NCBI RefSeq assembly: GCF_030027245.1
Contig: NZ_JASERT010000001.1
Coordinates: forward strand, 1,137,001 to 1,201,000
Reading direction: 5' to 3'
Origin: Asticcacaulis sp. EMRT-3
Lineage (GTDB): Bacteria > Pseudomonadota > Alphaproteobacteria > Caulobacterales > Caulobacteraceae
DNA length: 64,000 nt
Shown here: piece after piece, positions 7,639-18,045 of the stretch
Layout: each line of letters opens with the position of its first letter
Numbering within the stretch: position 1 is the first letter of the stretch
Notes under the pieces: model-generated
What the model was told of the DNA's origin: nothing
Seen by the model: the letters and a program-made list of their open reading frames with translations, nothing else
Databases searched by the model: none
Position numbers and translations under genes: made by a program

Positions 7639-9384
7639 AGCGTCCGCCTGTGCCAGGGACGCCACCAGAAAGGCTTCGGCGTCCTGAGCCTTGAGCGCCC
7701 TGGCAAAGCCATAGCCCTGCCCCAGTCCGCAGCCCAGGCCGTAGAGCTGGCTGGCCAGCGCCATATCCTCAACACCCTCGGCCACCACATCGAGCCCCAG
7801 ATCGCGGCCAAGTGTCAGGATGGCGCGCACGATCTTCTCCGACGATTCTTCTTTGCCCAAAGTCGAGACGAACGAACGGTCGATCTTCAGCGTGTCGAAA
7901 GGCAGCTTGGCCAGATAGCTCAGCGACGAAAAGCCCGTGCCGAAATCATCGAGCGCAATGCCCGCGCCCGCATCGCGCAAGTCTTCCAGCACACGCGCCG
8001 AAGCCGCCGGATCGCGCATCACATCGCTTTCGGTCACCTCCAGCTTCAGGGCCTTGACCGGCAGGTCATGCTCGCGGATCAGACGCGATACATCTTCCAC
8101 CAGATGCAGGCGTTCGATTTCCGGTGCCGACAGATTGACGCTGATGAAAAAACCTTCCGGCAGCCTGTAGCTCTTCAGCCACTTGCCGAGCGTCATCACC
8201 GTGGCGTTCATGATGATGGTGCCGAGATCGGTCATCATGCCCAGGTCGCGCGTGGCGCTTAAGAAATTGTCGGGCGGAATGACGCCGCGCTTGGGATGCA
8301 CCCAGCGCGCCAGCGCCTCGAACCCGGCGATCACCCCGGTTTCGAGATCGACGATCGGCTGATACCAGGCGTGAATTTCGCCGCTGATAAAGGCTTTGCG
8401 CAGTTCGGCTTCCAGCGCCAGCCGCGTCAGGCCATCGCTTTCGAGATCGCGCTTATAGGCCGCCACACCGCCCGCCCCCCGCGATTTCGCCACTTCAACG
8501 GCCATTTCGGCGCGACGCAGCAGTTCGCCGCCGTCAAGCGCCGCCTCGCCGCCCTCCACCGCCACCGCGCCCATCGAAAAGGTGGGGTGAATATCGAAAC
8601 CGGCCACCGAAATCGTCCGTTCGAGCGCATTGCGCATCCGTTCCGACACACGCGGAAAACCGCGCTGGGTCAGCACCGCAAACTCATCCTCACCAAGCCG
8701 CGCCAGCACAGCACAGCCGGGAAAAGCATCGCGCAGGCGCTGCGCCAGCAGGCTCAGCACCAGATCGGCGCGTTCATGGCCCAGTGCCTCGTTCAGCCGG
8801 CGGAAACGATTGAGATCGCACACGACGAAATCATAATCGCCGGGACGCGCCAGCAGGGTGCGGACGGCGGGCAGAAACCCACTCCGACTATAAAGGCCGG
8901 TCAGCGAATCGATATGGCTGTCTTCGAGATCCAGACCCGCACCGGGCTGGCCGCCGCCGTTTGACGCCGCATGGCGCATGTCGCGACTCAGATCGGTCAG
9001 TGTGCCCAGCGCCAGACCGCGCGCCACGCGCCGTCCCTTGAGATAGACCAGCCGCCGGTCTTTCAGACGCAGCAGGCACTGCACATCGTCATCGCCCGGC
9101 AGGTCGATCGAGGTCAGCACATCAAGGGCGCGCAGCACCGTATCGAGCCGCTCAGCCTCACCGCCCGCCAGCAAAGGTGCCAGGGTTTCCAGCGTCATGA
9201 CATCGTGAAACGGTGTCAGGCCCAGGCTCTGTGCGTCGCCGCGAAATTCAAACTGGCCGAGCGAAAGATCATAGGCCCATAACAGGCTGCCTGCGGCGGA
9301 CAGCGCCTCATACAGTAAGGCAGATGAAGCTTCCGGCGAATCCGGCAGGACATGCCGCGTCCTCATACTTCTGTTCATCGTCAT
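7615..9384 (-). CDS. EAL-domain c-di-GMP phosphodiesterase with degenerate GGDEF
   Basis: A 589-residue c-di-GMP protein. ATG 9384 is chosen because GAGGG stands six bases upstream; the frame extends 56 codons further. The N-terminal part (about 1-170) is PAS-like but not clearly assigned. The cyclase domain has LARLGEDEF in place of GGDEF and no RxxD upstream, so cyclase activity is unlikely. The EAL domain is complete: FEALARW, VNLSAPEI, LKLEVTES, DDFGTGFSSLSYL, VVAEGVED and GQGYGFARAL. The best reading is a phosphodiesterase whose GGDEF may bind GTP as a regulator. No membrane segments are seen. It converges on yqgE with a 24-bp overlap of coding ends. Confidence 0.88.
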   Translation of the reverse strand: MTMNRSMRTRHVLPDSPEASSALLYEALSAAGSLLWAYDLSLGQFEFRGDAQSLGLTPFHDVMTLETLAPLLAGGEAERLDTVLRALDVLTSIDLPGDDDVQCLLRLKDRRLVYLKGRRVARGLALGTLTDLSRDMRHAASNGGGQPGAGLDLEDSHIDSLTGLYSRSGFLPAVRTLLARPGDYDFVVCDLNRFRRLNEALGHERADLVLSLLAQRLRDAFPGCAVLARLGEDEFAVLTQRGFPRVSERMRNALERTISVAGFDIHPTFSMGAVAVEGGEAALDGGELLRRAEMAVEVAKSRGAGGVAAYKRDLESDGLTRLALEAELRKAFISGEIHAWYQPIVDLETGVIAGFEALARWVHPKRGVIPPDNFLSATRDLGMMTDLGTIIMNATVMTLGKWLKSYRLPEGFFISVNLSAPEIERLHLVEDVSRLIREHDLPVKALKLEVTESDVMRDPAASARVLEDLRDAGAGIALDDFGTGFSSLSYLAKLPFDTLKIDRSFVSTLGKEESSEKIVRAILTLGRDLGLDVVAEGVEDMALASQLYGLGCGLGQGYGFARALKAQDAEAFLVASLAQADASGITRRA

Positions 9385-9865
9385 GGCACCCTCGCCGGAT
9401 CGCCCCTGCGCGCCCTCTCTCATCCAATCTAACAGACTGCTACCTGACATCAAGCTACCCGACCCTGAACCATGCCGCCCGCGCGGGGCTCCATTCGGGC
9501 TTAACCATAACAGGTTTAATTTTTCATAAGCGCCGTACGATTTTTGCCGCAATGCACACTTCGTCTTTTTGATGTATTTGTGCCTTATTGCGCTCGCCTC
9601 TCCTTATGTTGCAGTGCGCAAATATTTGAATTTTTTGACATTTATTTAAAAAAAAGCGCTTCCAACCACCCGGCCAGGGGGCAGGCAAGCACTTGAAATA
9701 ACGTGATAAATTTGCATCAAACCGTTGCCAAATGACATAGGGGGCCTTTGCGCACCCACAAAAAAAGGTACATTAGGCTCAGGTCTTATCACCAATGAGA
9801 TGAATTCCTCCGAAACGCCGACAGTTCAACTGAGCGGCGAAAATCACCAAACTGGGAAAATAACC
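9385..9865. other. Intergenic region upstream of the porin gene
   Basis: 481 bp between two starts, clearly more AT-rich than its surroundings around 9590-9720 (runs of T and A, TTGACA at 9635-9640). It presumably holds the divergent promoters. An open frame runs into the porin from 9725, but its first 47 codons look like untranslated leader, not protein. I see no convincing hairpin, operator or small gene. Confidence 0.5.
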
Positions 9866-10528
9866 ATGAAAAAGACGCTTCTTGTCGCCGCTGTCGCCAT
9901 CAGCGCCCTCTTCGCCGGCGGAGCCGCTATGGCTCAGGACGCCGCAGGTTCGCTGAGCTATAATCTCGCCGTCACCAGCAACTATGTCTGGCGCGGCGTA
10001 TCGCAAACCAACGACAAGGCCGCCATTCAGGGCGGTATCGACTATTCGAAGGGCCTCTTCTACGCTGGTGCGTGGGCCTCGAACGTCGATTTCTCGGATG
10101 GTGCGGGCAACAAGGCCAATACCGAACTCGACCTCTATCTCGGCCTCACGCCCTCGCTCGGCAACTACCATTTCGATTTCGGCGCGATTGCCTACACCTA
10201 TCCCGGCGCGGATAAGGGCGGTGATTTCAACGTCGGCGAACTGAAGGCCGCCGTCAGCCACCCGATGGGCAAGGGCACAATCGGCGCGGTCATGTACCTG
10301 CCGACCAAGTCGCTCGAAGACCCCTATTACGAAGTGAACGCCTCCTACCCGCTGACCGACAAGTGGTCGGTTTCGGGCGCGCTCGGCAATTATGAATCGG
10401 CTGGCTACACCACGCAGAACTTCGGCGTGACCTATGCCATCAACGACAAGCTGGGCCTCGACCTGCGCTGGTCGGACGCCGAAAAGATGCCGTCCACCTT
10501 CGCCGCGACCCTGAAGGCGACCTTCTAA
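9866..10528 (+). CDS. TorF-family putative outer-membrane porin
   Basis: A 220-residue outer-membrane beta-barrel protein. It starts with a clear signal peptide (MKKTLLVAAVAISALFAGGA, cleavage after AMAQ or nearby), continues with the family signature SNYVWRGVSQTNDKAAIQGGIDY, alternating amphipathic strands, and ends in Phe, as barrel proteins recognised by BamA do. This matches the family with TIGR02001/Gcw_chp domains. The substrate is unknown. The ATG 9866 is preceded by GGGAAAA. It is followed by a strong terminator, so it is probably monocistronic. Confidence 0.85.
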   Translation: MKKTLLVAAVAISALFAGGAAMAQDAAGSLSYNLAVTSNYVWRGVSQTNDKAAIQGGIDYSKGLFYAGAWASNVDFSDGAGNKANTELDLYLGLTPSLGNYHFDFGAIAYTYPGADKGGDFNVGELKAAVSHPMGKGTIGAVMYLPTKSLEDPYYEVNASYPLTDKWSVSGALGNYESAGYTTQNFGVTYAINDKLGLDLRWSDAEKMPSTFAATLKATF

Positions 10529-10550
10529 GACGCCTGAAGAGCTGATATTG

Positions 10551-10587
10551 AAGGGCCGCAAGTCTGAAAAGGCTTGCGGCCCTTTTT
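10551..10587 (+). terminator. Intrinsic terminator of the porin gene
   Basis: Perfect 12-bp arms AAGGGCCGCAAG and CTTGCGGCCCTT with a ten-base loop, followed by TTTCTTTC. Confidence 0.9.
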
Positions 10588-10660
10588 CTTTCGGCCCTTT
10601 TTCTGTTGCCTAATGACGGTGGCTTTACGAATATGGCGCGAATCATTCCATGTTAGAGTC

Positions 10661-12781
<2,121 letters not shown>

Positions 12782-12830
12782 ACAGCGGCGACAAGAAAAA
12801 TCTGTTCATTATTGCAAATTCTGTTATCAG

Positions 12831-12865
12831 ACACGCACGAGCCGACAAAACCGGCTCGCGCGTGT
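12831..12865. repeat. Long hairpin between parE and the helicase gene
   Basis: ACACGCACGAGCCG and CGGCTCGCGCGTGT pair over 14 positions with one mismatch around a seven-base loop. No T-run follows, so it is either a weak parE terminator or a structure in the 5' leader of the RhlE-like helicase, whose start lies 128 bp downstream. Confidence 0.5.
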
Positions 12866-12992
12866 TCGCGCATTGAGATGGGTCAGCCCGTCTGGCGAAT
12901 ACCGGCCGCCCATCCTTGCGCCACGATCGGCGCGCCGTTCACCCGCCTGCAAGATCGCTTGCCCGCCTGTGAACCTGTTTGAATAGAGTGTC

Positions 12993-14444
12993 ATGACGAA
13001 ATTTACTGAACTCGGCCTCGGCGCGGAAGTGCTCCGGGCAGTGGCTGAAACGGGCTATGATACGCCCACCGCCATTCAGGAACAGGCCATACCCGTGGCC
13101 CTGACCGGGCTTGACGTGCTGGGTATTGCCCAGACCGGCACCGGCAAGACCGCCGCCTTTACCCTGCCGATGATCGAACGTCTGGCTGCTGGCCGCTCAC
13201 GCGCCCGGATGCCGCGCGCCATTGTGCTGGCGCCGACGCGCGAACTGGCCGATCAGGTGGCCGAGGCGTTTGAAAAATACGCCAAATATCACAAGCTGAA
13301 CTGGGCCTTGCTGATCGGGGGCGTCTCGATGGCCGATCAGGTGGCCAAGCTCGACAAGGGCGTCGATGTGCTGATCTGCACGCCGGGCCGCCTGCTCGAT
13401 CTGTTTGAGCGCTCCAAGGTGATGCTCAATGGCGTTCAGATTATGGTGGTCGATGAAGCCGACCGGATGCTCGATATGGGTTTTATTCCCGACATCGAGC
13501 GTATCTTCAAACTGACCCCGCCGACGCGCCAGACCCTGTTCTTTTCGGCCACCATGCCGCCGGAAATCACGCGCCTGACCGAACAGTTTCTGAAAAATCC
13601 GGTGCGTATCGAAGTGTCGCGCCCGGCCTCTACCAACGAAAACATCACCCAATATGTGCTGCGCGTGCCGCACCGCGACGCCCGCGCCAAGCGCATTGCC
13701 CTGCGCGCCCTGATCGCCACGCTCGACATCAAGAACGGCATCGTCTTCTGCAACCGCAAGTCGGATGTCGATATTGTCGCCAAGTCTTTGTCAAAGCACG
13801 GCCTCGACGCTGCGCCGATTCACGGCGACCTCGACCAGAGCCTGCGCATGAAGACGCTCGACGCCTTCCGCAAGGGTGATCTGAAACTGCTCGTGGCCTC
13901 CGATGTGGCGGCGCGCGGCCTCGATATTCCCGATGTCGGCCATGTCTTCAATTTCGACGTACCGCACCACGCCGACGACTATGTCCACCGCGTCGGCCGC
14001 ACCGGTCGTGCCGGACGTTCGGGTGAGGCCTATCTGCTGCTGTCGGCGGCCGACGAAAAGAATTACGACAAGGTGGTCAAGCTGATCAAGAAAGACCCCG
14101 CTGTTCTCGATCTGGATGTCGATTACAGCGCGCTCAGCGATGCGCCGCGTCCCGCAGTGCGTGAATCGGGCAAAAGCCGCGGCAGCAGCAGCAGTCGGGT
14201 TCGTGATCGTAAAGAAAAACCGCGCGCCATCGTCGAAAACACAGAAAATCCGGAAAAAATACAGGCTCCCGTCGAAAAAATTTCGCCTGCAACCGCCGCC
14301 ACAATTCAACCCGAAGCTGTCGGGAAAAAGCCTGCATCGCGCGGTAAAAAGCAAAATAAAACAACTGATAAAGCAGAGGTCGATACGCCATTTGGTGATC
14401 ACGTTCCGGCCTTTATGATGCGGTCGGCACCGGTAAAAACGTAG
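12993..14444 (+). CDS. DEAD-box RNA helicase, RhlE subgroup
   Basis: ATP-dependent RNA helicase of 483 residues, likely acting in RNA decay or ribosome assembly. Motifs in order: Q-motif region MTKFTELGLGAEVL with PTAIQEQAIP, motif I AQTGTGKT (about 46), Ia PTRELADQV, DEAD box VVDEADRMLDMGF (about 153), SATMPPE, and motif VI HRVGRTGRAGRSGEA (about 330). DRMLDMGF is usual for RhlE. The C-terminal 110 residues are a basic, Ser/Lys/Glu-rich tail, probably disordered and RNA-binding, and noticeably less GC-rich than the core. In Caulobacter an RhlB-type helicase binds RNase E; whether this paralogue does is unknown. Confidence 0.9.
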   Translation: MTKFTELGLGAEVLRAVAETGYDTPTAIQEQAIPVALTGLDVLGIAQTGTGKTAAFTLPMIERLAAGRSRARMPRAIVLAPTRELADQVAEAFEKYAKYHKLNWALLIGGVSMADQVAKLDKGVDVLICTPGRLLDLFERSKVMLNGVQIMVVDEADRMLDMGFIPDIERIFKLTPPTRQTLFFSATMPPEITRLTEQFLKNPVRIEVSRPASTNENITQYVLRVPHRDARAKRIALRALIATLDIKNGIVFCNRKSDVDIVAKSLSKHGLDAAPIHGDLDQSLRMKTLDAFRKGDLKLLVASDVAARGLDIPDVGHVFNFDVPHHADDYVHRVGRTGRAGRSGEAYLLLSAADEKNYDKVVKLIKKDPAVLDLDVDYSALSDAPRPAVRESGKSRGSSSSRVRDRKEKPRAIVENTENPEKIQAPVEKISPATAATIQPEAVGKKPASRGKKQNKTTDKAEVDTPFGDHVPAFMMRSAPVKT

Positions 14445-14565
14445 CCCTCTTTCAATTTGTTGGCCACAGTACGGCGGCGTTAACCGCCTGTCAGAGAAGT
14501 TGCGCTAGGTTTGATCCGTTGCAAAGAATTGCCAACACCGGACGACCAGGGGAAACGCCTCTTCA

Positions 14566-15621
14566 ATGAATAAAGATATAGACATCAGCGTCAGAAGTCC
14601 CAGTGCCTACGCCCTTGCCGGCGATGCCCTGCGCCTGATGCAGGAACATGGCGTTTGGCCCACTCCGCTGAATTATGAGTTGTGGCTCTATGTCGCCGGT
14701 GATCCGGAATGTCCGCTGGCGCAGGAAATTCTGCGCCTTGTGGCAGCGGGCGAAATGATCAGCGAAGATGTTTCCGAAAGTCTAGCCAGCAAATTCATCA
14801 CACGCCTCAAGCTGAACGATGAGGTGCGTGACGCCGGCCTGAAGCTGACGCGCGAACTGGCCTCGATCACCGAGGTGATCGTCGATGCGCAAAAGACGCA
14901 ACGCACCTATTCCGAAACCCTGGAAGGCGCCAGAAACGCGATGAACGCGGTTGACGCCTCGGCACTGAAGAGCCTGGTCGACAACCTGACCGAAGCCACC
15001 AATACCGTGCTTGATCATCATGCCGTTCTCGAAAACCGGCTCACCGAATCGTCACGCGAAGTCAACCGCCTGCGCAAGCACCTCGATCAGGTGCGCATGG
15101 AGGCGATGACCGACGCCCTGACCAATCTGGCCAATCGTAAATCGTTTGACGAAGCACTCGATGCCCATTGTGAAGATGATGGCACCCTGCCCCTGACACT
15201 CGCGGTTATCGACATCGACCATTTCAAGCGTTTCAACGATACCTGGGGCCACCAGACCGGCGATCAGGTTCTGCGTTATGTCGCCTCGGTTCTGGCGCGC
15301 ATCGGCCGCGCACCGCGCATGGCGGCGCGTTATGGCGGCGAAGAATTCGGCCTGCTCTTCCCCGGTGAAACCTGCGCCCAGATCGAGCGCCTGCTCAACG
15401 AAGCCCGCCAGGAAATCGCCTCGCGCGTGCTCAAGCGCCGCTCCACCAACGAAGACTTAGGCACCGTCACCATTTCGGCGGGTCTGGCCCAGCGTCATGC
15501 CGGTGAGGATTCGTTCGACCTGCTCGACCGCGCCGATAAGGCCCTTTATCAATCGAAAAACAGCGGACGCAACCGCGTCACCATCGCTGACGACGATCAG
15601 TTGAATTCCAACGCCGCCTGA
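14566..15621 (+). CDS. Diguanylate cyclase (GGEEF) without an I-site
   Basis: A 351-residue protein. The N-terminal 165 residues are helical (YALAGDALRLMQEHGVWPTPLNYELWLYVAGD) and end in a coiled coil (VLENRLTESSREVNRLRKHLDQVRM), an architecture found in cytoplasmic diguanylate cyclases that dimerise through the coil. The cyclase domain has DALTNLANRKSFD, VIDIDHFKRFNDTWGHQTGD and the intact active site RYGGEEF. The place of the RxxD product-inhibition site, five residues before GGEEF, reads RAPR, so feedback inhibition through the primary I-site is probably lost. No membrane segment. It is the third c-di-GMP enzyme in 15 kb. Confidence 0.9.
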   Translation: MNKDIDISVRSPSAYALAGDALRLMQEHGVWPTPLNYELWLYVAGDPECPLAQEILRLVAAGEMISEDVSESLASKFITRLKLNDEVRDAGLKLTRELASITEVIVDAQKTQRTYSETLEGARNAMNAVDASALKSLVDNLTEATNTVLDHHAVLENRLTESSREVNRLRKHLDQVRMEAMTDALTNLANRKSFDEALDAHCEDDGTLPLTLAVIDIDHFKRFNDTWGHQTGDQVLRYVASVLARIGRAPRMAARYGGEEFGLLFPGETCAQIERLLNEARQEIASRVLKRRSTNEDLGTVTISAGLAQRHAGEDSFDLLDRADKALYQSKNSGRNRVTIADDDQLNSNAA

Positions 15622-15698
15622 CAGGCCTGACCTTTCACGCCACTTGACAATGCGCGTGAACAATGTTCAAATCCGTCATCAAATGACGGAGACGTCCG

Positions 15699-16457
15699 AT
15701 GCGCAGTTGTCTATTTGCCCTAGCCTACTGGTGGCTTTCGATCAGCTATAGCCTGCTGGCCCTGATACTGTCCCTGTTGCCTGGCCATGCCCCCGTGCGC
15801 TGGATCATCCACCGCTATACACGGCGCATGGTGCAGGCCATGCGGATTTTCGCGGGCATAGGGCTGGAGATTCGCGGCCGCGAACACCTGCTCGACCGAC
15901 CGGTCATCTATGCCTGCAAGCACCAGAGCTGGGGCGACGGCTTCAGCATCTATGCTCAGTTCGACGATCTCGCCTTCGTTACCGGCGACCATCTCGAAAA
16001 ATATCCGCTGATGGCCACGCTTTTGCGCAAACTGGGGGCGATTGTCGTCAATAATTGCGGTGGCCATCAGGCGCGCAAGGCCCTGGCCAGCCGCTCCGCC
16101 GAGGCGGCGCGTGATGGCCGCTCGATCCTGATCTATCCCGAAGGCCACCTCAATGCACCGGGCACCTACCGTCGCTATCGCGCCGGCGTCTGGCACATGA
16201 TGCGCGATTTCGACATGCCGGTCGTGCCCGTAGCCACCAATCTCGGCCTGTTCTGGCAGGAGCAACGGTTTGAAAAACGCCCCGGCACCGCCGTGCTGGA
16301 ATTTCTCGCTCCCATCATGCCGGGTCTGGACAAGGACGCCTTCCTTGATCTGCTGCGTGATCGTATTGAAACGCGCAGCCAGCAATTGATCAGCGAAGCC
16401 ACCGGCCAGCCTTTTACGCCATCCATTCCCGCCGAACCGCTGCTCTCACCTCTGTGA
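15699..16457 (+). CDS. 1-acyl-sn-glycerol-3-phosphate acyltransferase (PlsC family)
   Basis: A 252-residue membrane-associated acyltransferase making phosphatidic acid from lysophosphatidic acid. An N-terminal hydrophobic segment (LLALILSLLPGH) is followed by acyltransferase block I KHQSWGD (HX4D), block III YPEGHLNAPG, and block IV PVVPVATNLGLFW. A GGAG site stands just upstream of ATG 15699. Several PlsC paralogues are usual; the substrate of this one could differ. Confidence 0.88.
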   Translation: MRSCLFALAYWWLSISYSLLALILSLLPGHAPVRWIIHRYTRRMVQAMRIFAGIGLEIRGREHLLDRPVIYACKHQSWGDGFSIYAQFDDLAFVTGDHLEKYPLMATLLRKLGAIVVNNCGGHQARKALASRSAEAARDGRSILIYPEGHLNAPGTYRRYRAGVWHMMRDFDMPVVPVATNLGLFWQEQRFEKRPGTAVLEFLAPIMPGLDKDAFLDLLRDRIETRSQQLISEATGQPFTPSIPAEPLLSPL

Positions 16458-16539
16458 TCGAAAGCGCCAAGGCTTTGTTAAGTTTCATCATCATACAATT
16501 CATGACAACCGCATTTTGCGTTGGCGTAAGGGGTGCAAT

Positions 16540-16947
16540 ATGGCCAGTGGCTTTCATGTCAGTGCGCGGATCGATGAGGATGAACGCCTGATCGTCTTTC
16601 GCATGAGTGGGCTGATCGACAGCCGCATCCTGATTGATCGCTGGATCGACACCTATAGCGGCCTTGCCGAACCGTGGCTTTATAACCGCCTGCTCGATTA
16701 CCGCCGCTCCGAAGGCATTGTCGAATTCGATGAAATCATCCGCTTCGCCCACTGGTGGGACGAACGCACGGCGGGTGTCGATTACACCTCCAAAGTGGCG
16801 GTCATTGTCAATAATTCGCTCGATCTGGTGCGCGTCAATGTCGTTTCTCGGCAATTCCCGCGTGACATCCGCAAGTCCTTCATGACGCTTGATGAGGGCT
16901 TAAGCTGGCTCGGCGAAGCCCCCGGCGATCTGGCTATCAGGGCTTAA
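16540..16947 (+). CDS. Hypothetical protein, possibly STAS/SpoIIAA-like fold
   Basis: I do not recognise this 135-residue protein. ATG 16540 is preceded by AAGGGG. It is soluble, with no signal peptide, and alternates strands and helices (RLIVFRMSGLIDSRILIDRWI, LLDYRRSEGIVEFDEIIRFA, KVAVIVNNSLDLVRVNVVSRQF), a pattern seen in small STAS-like proteins of alphaproteobacteria; that likeness is a guess. Its last codon and stop lie inside the first copy of a 76-bp tandem repeat derived from the end of the convergent sufA-like gene, so its C-terminus may have been altered by the duplication. Confidence 0.7.
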   Translation: MASGFHVSARIDEDERLIVFRMSGLIDSRILIDRWIDTYSGLAEPWLYNRLLDYRRSEGIVEFDEIIRFAHWWDERTAGVDYTSKVAVIVNNSLDLVRVNVVSRQFPRDIRKSFMTLDEGLSWLGEAPGDLAIRA

Positions 16948-17140
16948 TCCGCGCTGACCGGTTTGATCGTGACACTCTCGCCGCAACCCCCATTTTACGC
17001 AAAGATTTGCGGTTGCGGCTTAATCCGCGCTGACCGGTTTGATCGTGACGCTCTCGCCGCAACCCCCATTTTACGCAAAGATTTGCGGTTGCGGCTTAAT
17101 CCGCGCTGACCGGTTTGATCGTGACGCTCTCGCCGCAACC
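16941..17140. repeat. 76-bp tandem repeat, 2.6 copies, from the sufA 3' end
   Basis: Copies begin at 16941, 17017 and 17093 (period exactly 76); the third is partial (48 bp) and lies within the sufA-like gene. Copies 1 and 2 differ at one base (GACACTC against GACGCTC). Each full unit holds the last 14 codons and stop of sufA, plus a spacer, and an inverted repeat GCCGCAACC/GGTTGCGGC (16980-16988 with 17011-17019). Confidence 0.95.
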
Positions 17141-17488
17141 GCAGGCATCCGTTTCGTTCGGGTTTTTAAAAACAAACTTCGAAGCCAGCTTCGTCGTCTC
17201 GTAATCAATAACCGTGCCGACCAGATACAGAACCGCCTTGGCGTCGATCAGGATCGTGACGCCCTTATCGCTGACCACCTCGTCAAGCGGCCCCGTCTCC
17301 TCGGCATAGGACAGCACATATTCCTGGCCCGCGCAGCCGCCCTGCTTCACGCCGACACGCAGACCCGCATAGGGCTTGTCCGCCTTATCCATGATCGCTT
17401 TCACCTGCGTGGCGGCGGCTTCGGTCAGGCTGACAATGGCCGGACGCGGGCGGCGGACGCGCGGTGTGATGACGGGTTGAATATCCAT
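17096..17488 (-). CDS. sufA: Iron-sulfur cluster assembly accessory protein (SufA/IscA family)
   Basis: A-type carrier protein of 130 residues handing Fe-S clusters to targets. It keeps the three conserved cysteines: one in VGVKQGGCAGQEY and two in the C-terminal CGCGES. The 20-residue Arg/Pro-rich N-terminal extension is a little longer than in E. coli SufA. It is the last gene of the suf operon, separated from sufT by 125 bp that contain an imperfect hairpin. Its 3' end has been copied twice downstream as a 76-bp tandem repeat. ErpA is an alternative name for such proteins; context favours SufA. Confidence 0.88.
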   Translation of the reverse strand: MDIQPVITPRVRRPRPAIVSLTEAAATQVKAIMDKADKPYAGLRVGVKQGGCAGQEYVLSYAEETGPLDEVVSDKGVTILIDAKAVLYLVGTVIDYETTKLASKFVFKNPNETDACGCGESVTIKPVSAD

Positions 17489-17567
17489 GACTATTCCAAA
17501 AATGCAGCCTTACTAAAAATGTAAAAATTTTCGCAGGGCCGCCCCAAGAAAATTTTTCCGATATGGT

Positions 17568-17609
17568 CATCCTCAAAGCCACTGAGCGCAGCGAAGGCCA
17601 TTGGGGATG
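17568..17609. repeat. Imperfect inverted repeat between sufT and sufA
   Basis: CATCCTCAAAGCC and GGCCATTGGGGATG pair imperfectly around a 15-base loop. It resembles REP-type intergenic palindromes. It may attenuate transcription into sufA, or stabilise the upstream suf mRNA. Confidence 0.5.
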
Positions 17610-17613
17610 AGGT

Positions 17614-18009
17614 TTAAAACATATTCAGTTGCAGCTTGGCCTCATCGCTCATGCGCGACGAATCCCACGGCGGATCGAACAGAAGATTGACCTCGCAACC
17701 GGCCACGCCCTTGACCCCCATCACCGCCTGCTGCACCCAGCCCGGCATTTCCCCGGCCACCGGACAGCCCGGCGCGGTCAGGGTCATATCGACCACCACA
17801 TGGCGCTCATCCGACACATCGACGCGATAGATCAGCCCCAGTTCATAAATATCGACCGGGATTTCCGGGTCGTACACCGTCTTGAAGGCGGCGATCAGTT
17901 CATCGGTCAGGCGGTCGAGCTCGGCCTGTTCGAGCGCAGCCGGTTGCTGGCCGCCCATCTCATCGAGGCTGAACATGGTGTCCTGATTTTCCGCGTGCGT
18001 TTCGGTCAT
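17614..18009 (-). CDS. sufT: SUF system Fe-S assembly protein SufT (DUF59/MIP18 family)
   Basis: A 131-residue protein with the DUF59 core: TVYDPEIPVDIYELGLIYRVDV, then DMTLTAPGCPVAGEMP with the conserved Cys, and LLFDPPWDSSRMSDEAKLQL at the C-terminus. SufT proteins help Fe-S cluster maturation, probably at the transfer step, when iron or cluster demand is high. It lies in the operon between sufS and sufA. Confidence 0.9.
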   Translation of the reverse strand: MTETHAENQDTMFSLDEMGGQQPAALEQAELDRLTDELIAAFKTVYDPEIPVDIYELGLIYRVDVSDERHVVVDMTLTAPGCPVAGEMPGWVQQAVMGVKGVAGCEVNLLFDPPWDSSRMSDEAKLQLNMF

Positions 18010-18045
18010 GATTCCACTTTACGCCATTTAACTAAAGAACGGCAT

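Noticed and set aside
9725..9865. Porin gene starting at 9725
   Set aside because: The extra 47 residues precede a standard signal peptide beginning MKKTLLVAA at 9866, so the longer start would bury it.
12831..12865. tRNA or riboswitch upstream of the helicase gene
   Set aside because: Only a single long hairpin; no cloverleaf, CCA end or known aptamer pattern.
16941..17140. CRISPR-like array
   Set aside because: Repeats are directly abutting 76-bp units with no unique spacers, and they copy the end of the sufA-like gene; no cas genes are present.
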